A stretch of DNA of 64,000 nucleotides from Nitrospirota bacterium (GTDB lineage: Bacteria; Nitrospirota; Nitrospiria; Nitrospirales; Nitrospiraceae): NCBI GenBank assembly GCA_016219645.1, contig JACRLR010000016.1, positions 186,001 to 250,000 on the forward strand. The letters are read 5' to 3'. Shown piece by piece: positions 27,003-34,462 of the stretch (its first letter is position 1; each line of letters starts with the position of its first letter). Both the position numbers and the translations under genes were made by a program. Below the pieces are notes generated by a model. That model searched no databases. It saw only the letters and a list, made by a program, of their open reading frames with translations, and was not told the DNA's origin.

Positions 27003-27092
27003 TACGGTCTGTGTGGTCTATCTCGTCTGTTTGGTCTATCTTGTTTGGTTGAACCAGGCCAACCAGAGAGACCAGATGAACCAGATAGACGC
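27003..27092. repeat. Nonamer inverted-repeat hairpin
   Basis: GTCTGTGTG/GTCTATCTC units, loop GGTTGAACCAGGCC, complementary CCAGAGAGA/CCAGATGAA units. It begins 9 bp beyond the palindrome pair. Confidence 0.85.
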
Positions 27093-27149
27093 TTCACGAG
27101 GAACGTGAGTTCGGGTGCTTTCGCGACGAATCGTCATGAAGCATGGGGG

Positions 27150-27644
27150 CTAGGAGGCTATTTTTCGAACGTCTTTGAGAAGGATGAAGAGATGCAAGGG
27201 ATCACTTGGTGAAGGCAGGAAATCGAAGCGCTCATAGAATCCTTTGGCTCTATCGTCTTTCGCGTGAACCACGAAGGCACGAATTCCTGCAATGTCGGCG
27301 GCTTGAAGTGTCCGTAGCATGGCATCTTTCAGAAGCGCAGCCCCGATCCCTTGTTTCTGCCAATGGTAGTCTACGGCGAGTCGAGCAAGTAGCATGATGG
27401 GAATGGAGTGATGCGCGAGTCCTTTGATCACTCGTTCTGGTGCCTTTTCATACGCTACCGATCCTACCGCAAGGGAGTAATAGCCTATAATGGCTTGATC
27501 GGCTAACCCCACGTAGGTTTGTGATGCGCCATTATTTTGATTGAGCAATGCGTATTGTTGCAGAAAGCGATTCAGATCTTTATTGCCACAGTCGAATGCT
27601 TCTACGGCGTGATCTCGCTGAAGCTTTTCGATCTTTCGAGTCAA
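27150..27644 (-). CDS. GNAT acetyltransferase toxin (TacT-like)
   Basis: 164 residues. Typical of GNAT toxins of TacA-TacT/AtaRT modules: an N-terminal FDCGNKDLNRFLQQYA segment, IGYYSLAVGSV, the acetyl-CoA binding pyrophosphate loop region WQKQGIGAALL and a C-terminal GFYERFDF. Such enzymes acetylate the amino group of aminoacyl-tRNAs and stop translation. It overlaps the upstream DUF1778 antitoxin gene by 4 bp. Confidence 0.9.
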   Translation of the reverse strand: MTRKIEKLQRDHAVEAFDCGNKDLNRFLQQYALLNQNNGASQTYVGLADQAIIGYYSLAVGSVAYEKAPERVIKGLAHHSIPIMLLARLAVDYHWQKQGIGAALLKDAMLRTLQAADIAGIRAFVVHAKDDRAKGFYERFDFLPSPSDPLHLFILLKDVRKIAS

Positions 27645-27949
27645 CGCTCTTCTGTGGTAGTGGGGAGAGGGGCCGCGTCAAAGAACCCAGGTTCAGTCAA
27701 CAGACGCTGCAAGTGAGGGAGAGGGCGAGTCGGAGCATCAAGTGCATTCAGGAACTCAGTCCATTGAGCTTTGTTCAGACTGAATGTGCGGCGGTCTGCT
27801 AACGTTTCATCTGCGCGGGCCAGGGCACTTTCCAGGACAAACGCGCTCACCGAACGATGAGAAACGGAGGCGGCAGCTTCCAGCGTCCGTTTGGCTGAGC
27901 GGCTCACCCGAAGATCCAGTTTTTCAGTACGAAGTGCACGCGCTGACAT
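27641..27949 (-). CDS. DUF1778 antitoxin (TacA-like)
   Basis: 102 residues from the ATG at 27949, chosen because GAGGAAG lies just upstream; an upstream ATG at 27964 lies at the predicted transcript start. The N-terminal ribbon-helix-helix (EKLDLRVSRSAKRTLEAAASVSHRS) binds DNA, and the C-terminal part (TFSLNKAQWTEFLNAL) wraps the acetyltransferase toxin. Confidence 0.88.
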   Translation of the reverse strand: MSARALRTEKLDLRVSRSAKRTLEAAASVSHRSVSAFVLESALARADETLADRRTFSLNKAQWTEFLNALDAPTRPLPHLQRLLTEPGFFDAAPLPTTTEER

Positions 27950-27972
27950 CTTGCTTCCTCGCATTTGCCGTC

Positions 27973-28001
27973 AAGATAGCTCGATTATTGCCCCATGTCA
28001 A
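27973..28001 (-). promoter_or_regulatory. Sigma70 promoter of the TacAT-like module
   Basis: Read leftward: TTGACA (27996-28001), 17-bp spacer, TATCTT (27973-27978). The predicted start point is about 17 nt upstream of the antitoxin ATG at 27949. Confidence 0.75.
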
Positions 28002-28009
28002 GACAATGG

Positions 28010-28050
28010 CATGACATAATATATACGTAATATCCTTGTATTATGTAATG
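28010..28050. promoter_or_regulatory. AT-rich palindrome upstream of the antitoxin promoter
   Basis: CATGACATAATA (28010-28021) and TATTATGTAATG (28039-28050) are near-perfect inverted repeats around an AT-rich centre, just upstream of the -35 box. A candidate operator for the ribbon-helix-helix antitoxin or another regulator. Confidence 0.5.
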
Positions 28051-28066
28051 AGCAGACAAATGAATG

Positions 28067-28215
28067 GTTCCTCTGGTCTGTTTGGCCTGTTTCGTCTGTC
28101 CGGCTCAAGCCCCTAGACAGACCAGAGAGACCAAATAGACCAGATAGACCAGATAGACGAGAGAGAGCAGAGAGACTAGATGAACCAGACAAACCAAATG
28201 GACCAAATCAACGAG
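28067..28215. repeat. Nonamer inverted-repeat element
   Basis: A short left arm, loop CTCAAGCCCCTAG and a long right arm of about twelve complementary units. The right end overlaps the C-terminal coding part of the leftward gene at 28176. Confidence 0.85.
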
Positions 28216-28712
28216 ACGATCCCGACAAGCCACGCTAGACCAGGCCAGCCTACACCCACGGTATTCCACAGAGTGGGGCGGAACGCCCAGAGAGATCTTT
28301 GTTGCTCCTGTCTGGGGAAGGAAAGAGTGGTGCGTGCGTGTTCCACCGGCTTGCGCGGGGTGCGACGAGCCCAGGCTGCTATCGCAATCAGGGCGAGAGA
28401 CAACCACGCCATCACAGTGATGACCATCAGCAAGGCGATCACCGTCGTCACGATGACTGTGCTCAGGTATTGAGATTTCTCAGTTGGGAGGGCTCCTGAT
28501 CTGAGCAGGCTATAGTTCTCACAGAACGCTCTCGTCCTTCCCTTTCCGGTCACAGCGCAAGAAGTTGGTGTAGTTTCTGCTGCCACCACGTAACCGTGGT
28601 CCTGTTCCTTCTGGACCTGGGTCGCATGGCCGACTCCGGACAGGAACAGTGACCCTACTACCAGGGCTGCGCTGATGGAGAACTGGGCGGGATTCATATT
28701 CATCATCAACAT
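28176..28712 (-). CDS. Exported/membrane protein of unknown function
   Basis: 178 residues from the ATG at 28712; ATGs at 28706, 28703 and 28697 are close alternatives and the frame is open up to 28760, but that region is the sigma54 promoter. A signal-like segment (FSISAALVVGSLFLSGVGHA) is followed by a linker with two Cys, a strong transmembrane segment (STVIVTTVIALLMVITVMAW) and a basic stretch AAWARRTPRKP. The last residues (SLIWSIWFVWFI) are encoded by the nonamer repeat. Predicted start point is 34 nt upstream of ATG 28712. Confidence 0.6.
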   Translation of the reverse strand: MLMMNMNPAQFSISAALVVGSLFLSGVGHATQVQKEQDHGYVVAAETTPTSCAVTGKGRTRAFCENYSLLRSGALPTEKSQYLSTVIVTTVIALLMVITVMAWLSLALIAIAAWARRTPRKPVEHARTTLSFPRQEQQRSLWAFRPTLWNTVGVGWPGLAWLVGIVSLIWSIWFVWFI

Positions 28713-28756
28713 CTGAATGGTGTGGTCGGGCGACCATTCTCCACCCACGTATAAGC

Positions 28757-28771
28757 GCAATCTACATGCCA
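28757..28771 (-). promoter_or_regulatory. Sigma54 promoter (-24/-12)
   Basis: Read leftward: TGGCAT-GTAGA-TTGC, 110 bp from the palindrome pair at 28881 and 45 bp from the membrane-protein ATG. Confidence 0.75.
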
Positions 28772-28880
28772 GTCGATTCTGTTCCAGTGGCTTGTAGCTG
28801 TTTCCATTAATTCATTGGGTGTTTCGTGTACTTGGAGGAGCCGGCGCTGCTCTTAGCACATGCGTATTCACCCCAATACT

Positions 28881-28917
28881 GGATCGGATTTGATTCTCGC
28901 TGAATCAGAATGGATTC
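28881..28917. promoter_or_regulatory. Paired palindromes, candidate enhancer (UAS)
   Basis: GGATCGGATTTGATTC and GAATCAGAATGGATTC, 5 bp between them, centres 21 bp apart. Confidence 0.7.
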
Positions 28918-28933
28918 AGGGCACGGCGAGAGA

Positions 28934-29062
28934 GGTATTGGAAATGTGAAATGTGAAATGAGGAATGGGACACGAGAAATGTGAAATGTGGAATTAGGAG
29001 TGAGGAATGGAAGAGGGAGGAGCTCTGGGTTGTCTGCCCTTCGGCCTTCAGCCTTCGACCAT
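28934..29062. repeat. Heptamer tract (GAAATGT/AATGAGG type)
   Basis: Imperfect 7-nt units GAAATGT, GAATGGG and GAATGTG, followed by TTCGGCCTTCAGCC units. No coding potential. Confidence 0.5.
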
Positions 29063-29069
29063 AGAACCT

Positions 29070-29137
29070 TTTGGTCTGATTCGACCAGATAAACAAGACA
29101 GACCAAACAAACCAAAAGAACCAAACAGACCAGATCG
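29070..29137. repeat. Nonamer arm after the 30-residue gene
   Basis: Short GTCTGATTCGACCAG turn and then six CCAAACAAA/CCAGATCG-type units that end 2 bp before the stop codon of the leftward small membrane gene; terminator-like position. Confidence 0.8.
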
Positions 29138-29138
29138 A

Positions 29139-29231
29139 TCAGTCACCCCAAATCCAGGCGACGACGAAACAGATGATGATTGCCAGGATGGGAATTGAGC
29201 CGAGTGAAATGGCATAGACAACATTCTGCAT
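29139..29231 (-). CDS. 30-residue single-helix membrane protein under sigma54 control
   Basis: ATG at 29231, stop TGA at 29139. The peptide starts MQNVVYAISL, continues with a hydrophobic helix (GSIPILAIIICFVVAWIW) and ends GD. An AGGGAG ribosome site lies 6-7 nt upstream, and a sigma54 promoter at 29276 predicts a 34-nt leader, the same leader length as for the membrane protein at 28712. Size and build resemble small subunits of membrane enzymes or regulatory micro-proteins; I recognise no specific family. It is too short for usual gene calling. Confidence 0.65.
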   Translation of the reverse strand: MQNVVYAISLGSIPILAIIICFVVAWIWGD

Positions 29232-29275
29232 GATTCGCTCCCTGCTGTAGGGTCATTTGTCGTGATACTCATTGA

Positions 29276-29290
29276 GCAAGCGATATGCCA
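29276..29290 (-). promoter_or_regulatory. Sigma54 promoter (-24/-12)
   Basis: Read leftward: TGGCAT-ATCGC-TTGC, 122 bp from the palindrome pair at 29412, 45 bp from the small membrane gene's ATG. Confidence 0.75.
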
Positions 29291-29411
29291 GATGATTGTT
29301 GCATGAAAGCGTCGAGGACTTTTTATGCTAACCGTTTGAATTGTTTGTTCGACGTGCATGTGAGGGCTGTGACGAGATTGTTTTGTCGGTGAAATTCTTC
29401 GGCTGAGGACT

Positions 29412-29448
29412 GAATCGGTTTTGATTGAGAGAGAATCAGAATGGATGC
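29412..29448. promoter_or_regulatory. Paired palindromes, candidate enhancer (UAS)
   Basis: GAATCGGTTTTGATTG and GAATCAGAATGGATGC, 5 bp between them, centres 21 bp apart. Confidence 0.7.
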
Positions 29449-29475
29449 AGTGCACGGTGAGAATAGCGGGACCAG

Positions 29476-29545
29476 ACTTGTTTATTTGGTTTGTTTTGTT
29501 TGTTTGGTTCAATCAGACGAACCGGATAAACCAGACAGGCCAGTG
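29476..29545. repeat. Nonamer inverted-repeat hairpin
   Basis: GTTTATTTG/GTTTGTTTT units, loop GTTCAATCAGACGAACC, complementary GGATAAACC/AGACAGGCC units. Confidence 0.8.
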
Positions 29546-29625
29546 GTCGGTGCGGGTGGAGCAGTGCAGTGTATTTTTTGCGTGACGTATTTCAACAGAC
29601 TATCTGGTACCATAGAGAAACACTT

Positions 29626-29672
29626 GGTTCTTCGAACCAAATGAACTAAACAAACCAAATCAACCAAACAAA
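29626..29672. repeat. Nonamer arm with GGTTCTTCGAACC turn
   Basis: A small palindromic turn (GGTTCTTCGAACC) leads into four CCAAACAAA/CCAAATCAA units that end 10 bp before the sixA start codon. Confidence 0.75.
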
Positions 29673-29681
29673 CCAGGAACG

Positions 29682-30191
29682 ATGGACTGTATCCTGTTGC
29701 GGCATGGCATTGCGGTAGAGCGTGATGAATGGAAAGGGACGGATGGGGATCGCCCACTGACGGAGAAGGGCAAGCAGCGAGTGCGTGAGGTGGCGGCTGG
29801 CTTGAGCCGGCTCGATGTGCAGCCAACCCTGGTCTGGTCGAGTCCCCTGATCCGGGCGCTTGAGACGGCGAAGATTGTGCACCGCTCCCTACAAGTGCGC
29901 TCTGCAGTGCAAATTGTCGATGCACTCGTGCCGAATGCGCCTCCCGATAGGCTCCTCTCGATCCTTCACGATCTGCCGCCGGAATCCTGCGTGCTTTGTG
30001 TCGGGCATGAACCCCACTTGGGAATGGTCGCGGCGGTGTTGCTCGCCGGAAAACCCTCGGAGGCCTTTCCCTTTAAGAAAGCCGGCGCCTGTCTGATCGA
30101 GCTGTCGGTCCCGGTAAAGCCAGGCCGGGGCGTCCTTCGTTGGTGGCTGCCCCCCTCTCTCTTGCGAGACAGACCAAACAGACCAGCCTAG
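29682..30191 (+). CDS. sixA: Phosphohistidine phosphatase SixA-like
   Basis: 169 residues of the histidine-phosphatase superfamily: N-terminal RHG motif (ILLRHGIAV, catalytic His8), PLTEKGKQRVREVA, SSPLIRALETA and the second His in CVGHEPHLG. SixA enzymes remove phosphate from HPt domains of phosphorelays. The C-terminal RDRPNRPA is encoded by a short nonamer arm. It overlaps the stop of the convergent thymidylate-kinase-like gene by 4 bp. Confidence 0.88.
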   Translation: MDCILLRHGIAVERDEWKGTDGDRPLTEKGKQRVREVAAGLSRLDVQPTLVWSSPLIRALETAKIVHRSLQVRSAVQIVDALVPNAPPDRLLSILHDLPPESCVLCVGHEPHLGMVAAVLLAGKPSEAFPFKKAGACLIELSVPVKPGRGVLRWWLPPSLLRDRPNRPA

Positions 30192-30931
30192 GGGGCCGGC
30201 GCTGGTTGGGTCACGTGGTCGGAGGGCAGCTCCTGACTTCTGAGGTATGGGGTGAGCAGCGGCTGGATCTTACCGCGCAGTTCAGCTTGAATCTCATCCG
30301 GCGATTTTCTGGCATCGATCACCTCGAAGTGAAACTCTTCCGCCATTTTGTCAAATTCCTTGATCAACAGCGATTGGTATTTCTTGAAGCTATCATAGAG
30401 ATCGTTTCCCAGCCGAAGATCCATGCCCGATTCCCAATAGTTCATCGCTTTTGTTTCAATGACGCGCAATGCGAGCGTTTCCACGTCGATGCGCAAGTAG
30501 CACACAAGATCCGGCACAAGGGCGAATCCGAACACGTCTCTGATCCATTTGTAATCGTGGCTTCGGACGACATCGCGAGCGAAGGCGGTGTAAATATAGC
30601 GATCAGCCAGGACGATAAAGCCGGATCGAAGGGCGGGAATGATCTGATGTTCCAGGCGATCGGCAAAGTCGGTGGCGTACAGCAGGCTGAAGGACCACCG
30701 GTCGAGAATGTTCCCTTCCTTAGCCATTTCGATCGTCTTCGACATGAGGTTGGACCTGGTCCAACCGGTGGTGATCACCCCGTAGCCCTGCACCTCCAGC
30801 CACTCTTGCAACATCTCGATGTGGGTGGAGCGGCCGACACCATCGGTGCCTTCGATGGCGATGAGTTTCCCCTTGAGGTCACTCGGATTTAGGTACGTCA
30901 AACCGTCGCCAAAATACCGTGCGTCGACCAT
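30188..30931 (-). CDS. Thymidylate-kinase-like P-loop protein, variant Walker A
   Basis: 247 residues. Overall fold as dTMP kinase: IAIEGTDGVGRSTHIEML, a DR(Y) motif in VLADRYIYTAFARD and a C-terminal lid-like region. The Walker A sequence has Arg where kinases have the catalytic Lys (GVGRST instead of GxGKST), so phosphotransfer may be impaired. Tandem paralog of the next gene, with a 53-bp overlap. Part of the leftward ppx-led operon. True dTMP kinase identity is doubtful for both copies. Confidence 0.8.
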   Translation of the reverse strand: MVDARYFGDGLTYLNPSDLKGKLIAIEGTDGVGRSTHIEMLQEWLEVQGYGVITTGWTRSNLMSKTIEMAKEGNILDRWSFSLLYATDFADRLEHQIIPALRSGFIVLADRYIYTAFARDVVRSHDYKWIRDVFGFALVPDLVCYLRIDVETLALRVIETKAMNYWESGMDLRLGNDLYDSFKKYQSLLIKEFDKMAEEFHFEVIDARKSPDEIQAELRGKIQPLLTPYLRSQELPSDHVTQPAPAP

Positions 30932-31628
30932 GGGTCCCCCGTCGCGGTTTGTACTCTTTGAGCGCCTCTCCCACGAGCCGGCGCATGTCGTTCTGCTGGG
31001 ATTCGATTTCTTTTGTCGCGTCCATCGTGATGAGCTGAAACTCCTCGACGATTTTGTCGTACTGAGCCAGGATGCTTGATTGGAAGATCCGGAAGCTTTC
31101 GGTGACGTCCGGGTTTAAGTTCAGGTCCATACCGGCTTCGTAGTACTTGAGTTGCCCGCGCGTACCTCCGAGGAGCCGTGAGATGGCCACCTCGATCGGG
31201 ACCCTGAAGTAGAAGGCCATATCCGGTGTGATGGCGAAGCTGTAGAGCTTGCGAATCCATTCAGGCGACACGCCGCGGACCACGTCACGCGCGAAGGCGG
31301 TATACATGTAGCGGTCTGCCAGGACGATCATGCCGGCTTTGAGCGGGGGTAAGATCTGATGATAGAGCCGGCTCGCAAAGTCGGTCGCGTGCAGCAGGCT
31401 GAACGTTGTCGGCGTCAGGCTCTTGTTCTTCTTTCCTCGTTTCGTCGTGTCTTTGACCAGCTCGGAGGAGTTCCACTCCGTGAAGAAGACTCGATGGCCT
31501 TTCGACTCCAGCCACTTATGCAACAACAGCAGTTGTGTGCTCTTCCCGGACCCGTCAATGCCCTCGACAATGATCAGTTTTCCAGGGTAGGGGTGGGGCG
31601 GCTTGGCGAGAGGGGGCTGTTCGCTCAT
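30879..31628 (-). CDS. Thymidylate-kinase-like protein, intact Walker A
   Basis: 249 residues: Walker A EGIDGSGKSTQLLLL, DR(Y/H) motif ADRYMYTAFARDVV, long C-terminal helix region. Family members phosphorylate dTMP, but this group is longer than the usual 205-215 residues and is encoded next to a Ppx/GppA gene, so another nucleotide or polyphosphate-linked kinase role is possible (inference). It overlaps the ppx stop codon by 4 bp, indicating coupled translation. Confidence 0.82.
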   Translation of the reverse strand: MSEQPPLAKPPHPYPGKLIIVEGIDGSGKSTQLLLLHKWLESKGHRVFFTEWNSSELVKDTTKRGKKNKSLTPTTFSLLHATDFASRLYHQILPPLKAGMIVLADRYMYTAFARDVVRGVSPEWIRKLYSFAITPDMAFYFRVPIEVAISRLLGGTRGQLKYYEAGMDLNLNPDVTESFRIFQSSILAQYDKIVEEFQLITMDATKEIESQQNDMRRLVGEALKEYKPRRGTHGRRTVFWRRFDVPKSE

Positions 31629-33175
31629 GTGGCCTCTTCCTGCGAGATGACCGAGAACTTAAGATGGCGGCGAAATACCCGTTCAAAGAGGTCCGCCCGG
31701 CCTGCGGCGGCCCAGGTTTCCAGCTCCGCATCGCCCGTCACGTGTACGGTGATGGTGACGGTGGCGCCAAGTCTCACATCGAGGGTACGAACGACGGAAA
31801 AATGCGTCCGGTCCAGGCCGTCGGCGATCCGAAGCAGCGCAGACAGAATCCGCACGATGCGCTGGTATTTGGGAGAGAGGAGGTCGAACCCTTCGTGCTT
31901 CTGGTGCGGGACTGCGCGCCGGTGGTACCGGGCCACATTCGCGATGATCTGTACTTCCCCGCCGGATAATCCTCCGATATCGCTGTTGGTGATCAGATAG
32001 TAGGCGTGTTTGTGGTGCTGGCGCTCATTGATGAGGTAGCCGACGTCATGCAGAATCGCGGCGTATTCAAGCCAGGTCCGCTCGGTAGGTCCCAAACGAT
32101 GGAGGCGTGCCGTCTGGTCGAAGAGGCGCAGGGCCAGGCCGGCGACATGGAGGCTGTGGGCTTCCGGGGCGTGACAGCGACGGGCCAGCGCCACGACATT
32201 GCGCCGCCGCAAGTCGGGAATTTCCGCTTCTGCTTTGAGTCGTTCACGGTGACGATGGATAAAATCGTAGATGACGCCTTCACGGATGGCCTTGTCACAG
32301 AGGATCAGTTCGTCTCGTTCTGACAGTTCCATCAGGCGGCGAAGGACGACGGTGGCAGGGAACAGGGTGTCGACGCGCTTGGGGTCCAAGCCGCGGATCG
32401 CCAGCCTGGCTTTAATGGTCGATTGCCGGAGGACCTGCTCAATCTCTTTCACGTCTTTCAATGAAATCGTGGCGAGATTGATTTGGGGGAGCGGGCGATT
32501 CGTTCGGCGCAGATGAATGACTTCAGCCAGGTTACTTGCCATCCCGGAAGTGGCGATCAGGGAGTCGAATCGTTTCGTCTTGAACGACTCGAGGGCGCCT
32601 TGTAACTGGATCGTCACCCGGTCTTCGAGTGAGCGAAGCATTCGCTTGGAAGGAGGCGTGCGTTTGAGGAATTCATCCGCCAGCCGGATGGCGCCGATCT
32701 TCAGGCTCTTTGTGTGGAGGAGCTGGTCACGGTTTCCGACCATCAGTTCGACCGATCCGCCGCCGACATCCACGGAGAGCGTCGGTTGTTCTGTCATGGG
32801 GACGTTATTTTTAACCCCCAGAAAAATCAGTCTGGCCTCTTCTGTGCCGCTGATGACGCGAATGGCCAGGCCTGTCTGTTCGGCTACGAGATCAATAAAG
32901 TCTCCCCCGTTTTTGGCCTCGCGCACAGCACTGGTTGCGACTGCGATGATGCGGTCGTAGCCCTTGTTCTTGGCCAGGGTGACGAGATTGCGAATGACGT
33001 CGAGCCCGCGCGTCATCGCTTCGTCGGACAGGCGGTGAGTCATGAAGGCGCCGTTTCCGAGCCGCGTCATGTCTTTGAAACGATCGAGGATCTTATAGCC
33101 TCCATCCGGCTGGATCTCAGCCAGCACCATATGGATGGAGTTCGTTCCGATATCGATGACGGCAATCTTGGCCAT
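31625..33175 (-). CDS. ppx: Exopolyphosphatase / guanosine pentaphosphate phosphatase (Ppx/GppA)
   Basis: 516 residues: N-terminal Ppx/GppA domain (about 1-300) of the actin-like ATPase fold with AVIDIGTNSIHMVLAE, SGTEEARLIFLGV and SVDVGGGSVELMVG, then an HD-type domain (about 315-516) with YAAILHDVGYLI. Hydrolyses polyphosphate or pppGpp from chain ends. First gene of an operon with two thymidylate-kinase-like genes. No clear Shine-Dalgarno sequence precedes the ATG. Confidence 0.92.
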   Translation of the reverse strand: MAKIAVIDIGTNSIHMVLAEIQPDGGYKILDRFKDMTRLGNGAFMTHRLSDEAMTRGLDVIRNLVTLAKNKGYDRIIAVATSAVREAKNGGDFIDLVAEQTGLAIRVISGTEEARLIFLGVKNNVPMTEQPTLSVDVGGGSVELMVGNRDQLLHTKSLKIGAIRLADEFLKRTPPSKRMLRSLEDRVTIQLQGALESFKTKRFDSLIATSGMASNLAEVIHLRRTNRPLPQINLATISLKDVKEIEQVLRQSTIKARLAIRGLDPKRVDTLFPATVVLRRLMELSERDELILCDKAIREGVIYDFIHRHRERLKAEAEIPDLRRRNVVALARRCHAPEAHSLHVAGLALRLFDQTARLHRLGPTERTWLEYAAILHDVGYLINERQHHKHAYYLITNSDIGGLSGGEVQIIANVARYHRRAVPHQKHEGFDLLSPKYQRIVRILSALLRIADGLDRTHFSVVRTLDVRLGATVTITVHVTGDAELETWAAAGRADLFERVFRRHLKFSVISQEEAT

Positions 33176-33191
33176 AGAATAGGAAAGATTC

Positions 33192-33285
33192 AGGTGATTA
33201 GGCTGAAGACTGAAGGCTATTAGGCTGAAGGCGGAGCTCCGAACCCTTCAGTCTAAACCCCTTCAGCCTACTCTACTTGAGTAGT
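33192..33285. repeat. Heptamer inverted repeat (CTGAAGG type)
   Basis: TTAGGCTGAAG/ACTGAAGG units face CCCTTCAGTC/CCTTCAGCC units, a hairpin upstream of ppx. Confidence 0.6.
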
Positions 33286-33397
33286 TACGTTCAGAGACCA
33301 TAATGAGAAGGGCCTTGGCCTGTCAAGGGCGGCAAGGTTAATTCTTGGCGACATTTTAGCAGGCTGCGTTCTTTCATGTGGCCGTGGTACTCTCACT

Positions 33398-33494
33398 TTC
33401 TTGTTTATTTGGTTTCTTTGGTTTGTTTTGTTATTTGGTTGAACCAGGGCAATCGGAGGAACCAAACAAACCAAATGGACCAAACAAACCAAAT
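33398..33494. repeat. Nonamer inverted-repeat hairpin
   Basis: GTTTATTTG/GTTTGTTTT units, loop GTTGAACCAGGGCAATCGG, complementary CCAAACAAA/CCAAATGGA units that end at the SDR start codon. Confidence 0.85.
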
Positions 33495-34356
33495 GACCTC
33501 TCCCATGTCAGTTGTTGTGACCGGTGCCTCGACCGGCATTGGCGCCGCCTGCGCACTCGATTGTGTTGGTCGCGGGATGACGGTATTTGCGGGGGTGCGG
33601 GACCCTCGGGCTGGGGAGGCGCTTGCCGCGAAGGGTGGCCCGTTACTGATCCCCATCACGCTGGACGTCACGGATGAGCCGTCAATTGCGCGATCGCTCA
33701 AAGTAGTGCAACAGGTTGTGGGCGAGGGTGGCCTTGGGGGACTCGTCAATAATGCCGGGATTGCCGTCGGTAGCCCCCTCGAAGTGATTTCTTTGTCGTT
33801 GCTCCGGAAACAGCTTGAGGTCAACGTGATCGGGCAGGTCGCTGTCACGCAGGCGTTTCTGCCGTTGCTCCGCCGTGGCCGCGGTCGAATTGTAAACATG
33901 GGGTCGATTGCCGGGCGAGGCACCATTCCATTGTTAGGGCCCTATTCTGCCTCGAAGTTCGCGTTGGAGGCGCTGACAGATGCGTTAAGAATGGAACTGC
34001 AGCCCTGGGGGATCCATGTGTCAATTATCGAACCGGGGGCGATCGCAACGCCGATTTGGGAGAAATCTGGCATGATGGCCGGGGAACTCGAAGCAGCGGC
34101 TGCCGAAGAAGCGATGGCCCTCTATGGCGAAGCGGTCGCGCGCATTCGCGAAGGGGTTGCTCAAGCGGCTCGACGGGCGATTCCAACAGACGCAGTGGTT
34201 CGAGCGGTGCATCATGCTTTGACAGCATCTCGTCCCCACACCCGTTACCTTGTCGGCACGGATGCGAAGCTGCGCGCCTGGATGGTGAAGTGGTTGCCGG
34301 ATCGAGTTCAGGATAGACTGCTCACGTGGGCCCTGAAATATCCCAGCAGAGGTTAA
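33493..34356 (+). CDS. Short-chain dehydrogenase/reductase
   Basis: 287 residues from the ATG at 33493 (or ATG 33505); the frame is open further upstream only through nonamer repeat. Classical SDR motifs: cofactor loop TGASTGIGAA, structural NNAG, catalytic Ser in NMGSIAG and YSASK. The nearest recognisable subgroup is retinol/steroid-dehydrogenase-like SDRs; substrate unknown. No Shine-Dalgarno sequence: the CCAAACAAACCAA arm runs straight into the start codon. Confidence 0.88.
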   Translation: MTSPMSVVVTGASTGIGAACALDCVGRGMTVFAGVRDPRAGEALAAKGGPLLIPITLDVTDEPSIARSLKVVQQVVGEGGLGGLVNNAGIAVGSPLEVISLSLLRKQLEVNVIGQVAVTQAFLPLLRRGRGRIVNMGSIAGRGTIPLLGPYSASKFALEALTDALRMELQPWGIHVSIIEPGAIATPIWEKSGMMAGELEAAAAEEAMALYGEAVARIREGVAQAARRAIPTDAVVRAVHHALTASRPHTRYLVGTDAKLRAWMVKWLPDRVQDRLLTWALKYPSRG

Positions 34357-34361
34357 CAGAA

Positions 34362-34462
34362 GGTTTTTTTGGTTTGTTTCGTTTGTTTGGTTTTTGGGTC
34401 GAACGAAACTAACCAGATCAACCAAACAAACCAAATGAACCAAACAAACCAGAGCAACCAGT
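34362..34462. repeat. Nonamer inverted-repeat hairpin
   Basis: GTTTGTTTC/GTTTGTTTG units, loop GGGTCGAACGAAACTAACC, complementary CCAAACAAA/CCAAATGAA units; lies between convergent genes, terminator-like. Confidence 0.85.

Noticed and set aside
28519-28737. 72-residue frame starting at 28737 with GGAGA upstream
   Set aside because: Competes with the frame that has a signal peptide and transmembrane helix; its own sequence is Arg/His/Pro-rich and looks like a shadow.
29626-29640. GGTTCTTCGAACC as a tRNA T-arm
   Set aside because: It is a recurrent loop of the nonamer elements (also at 36311, 54588, 62715 in similar form); no acceptor stem or anticodon arm surrounds it.
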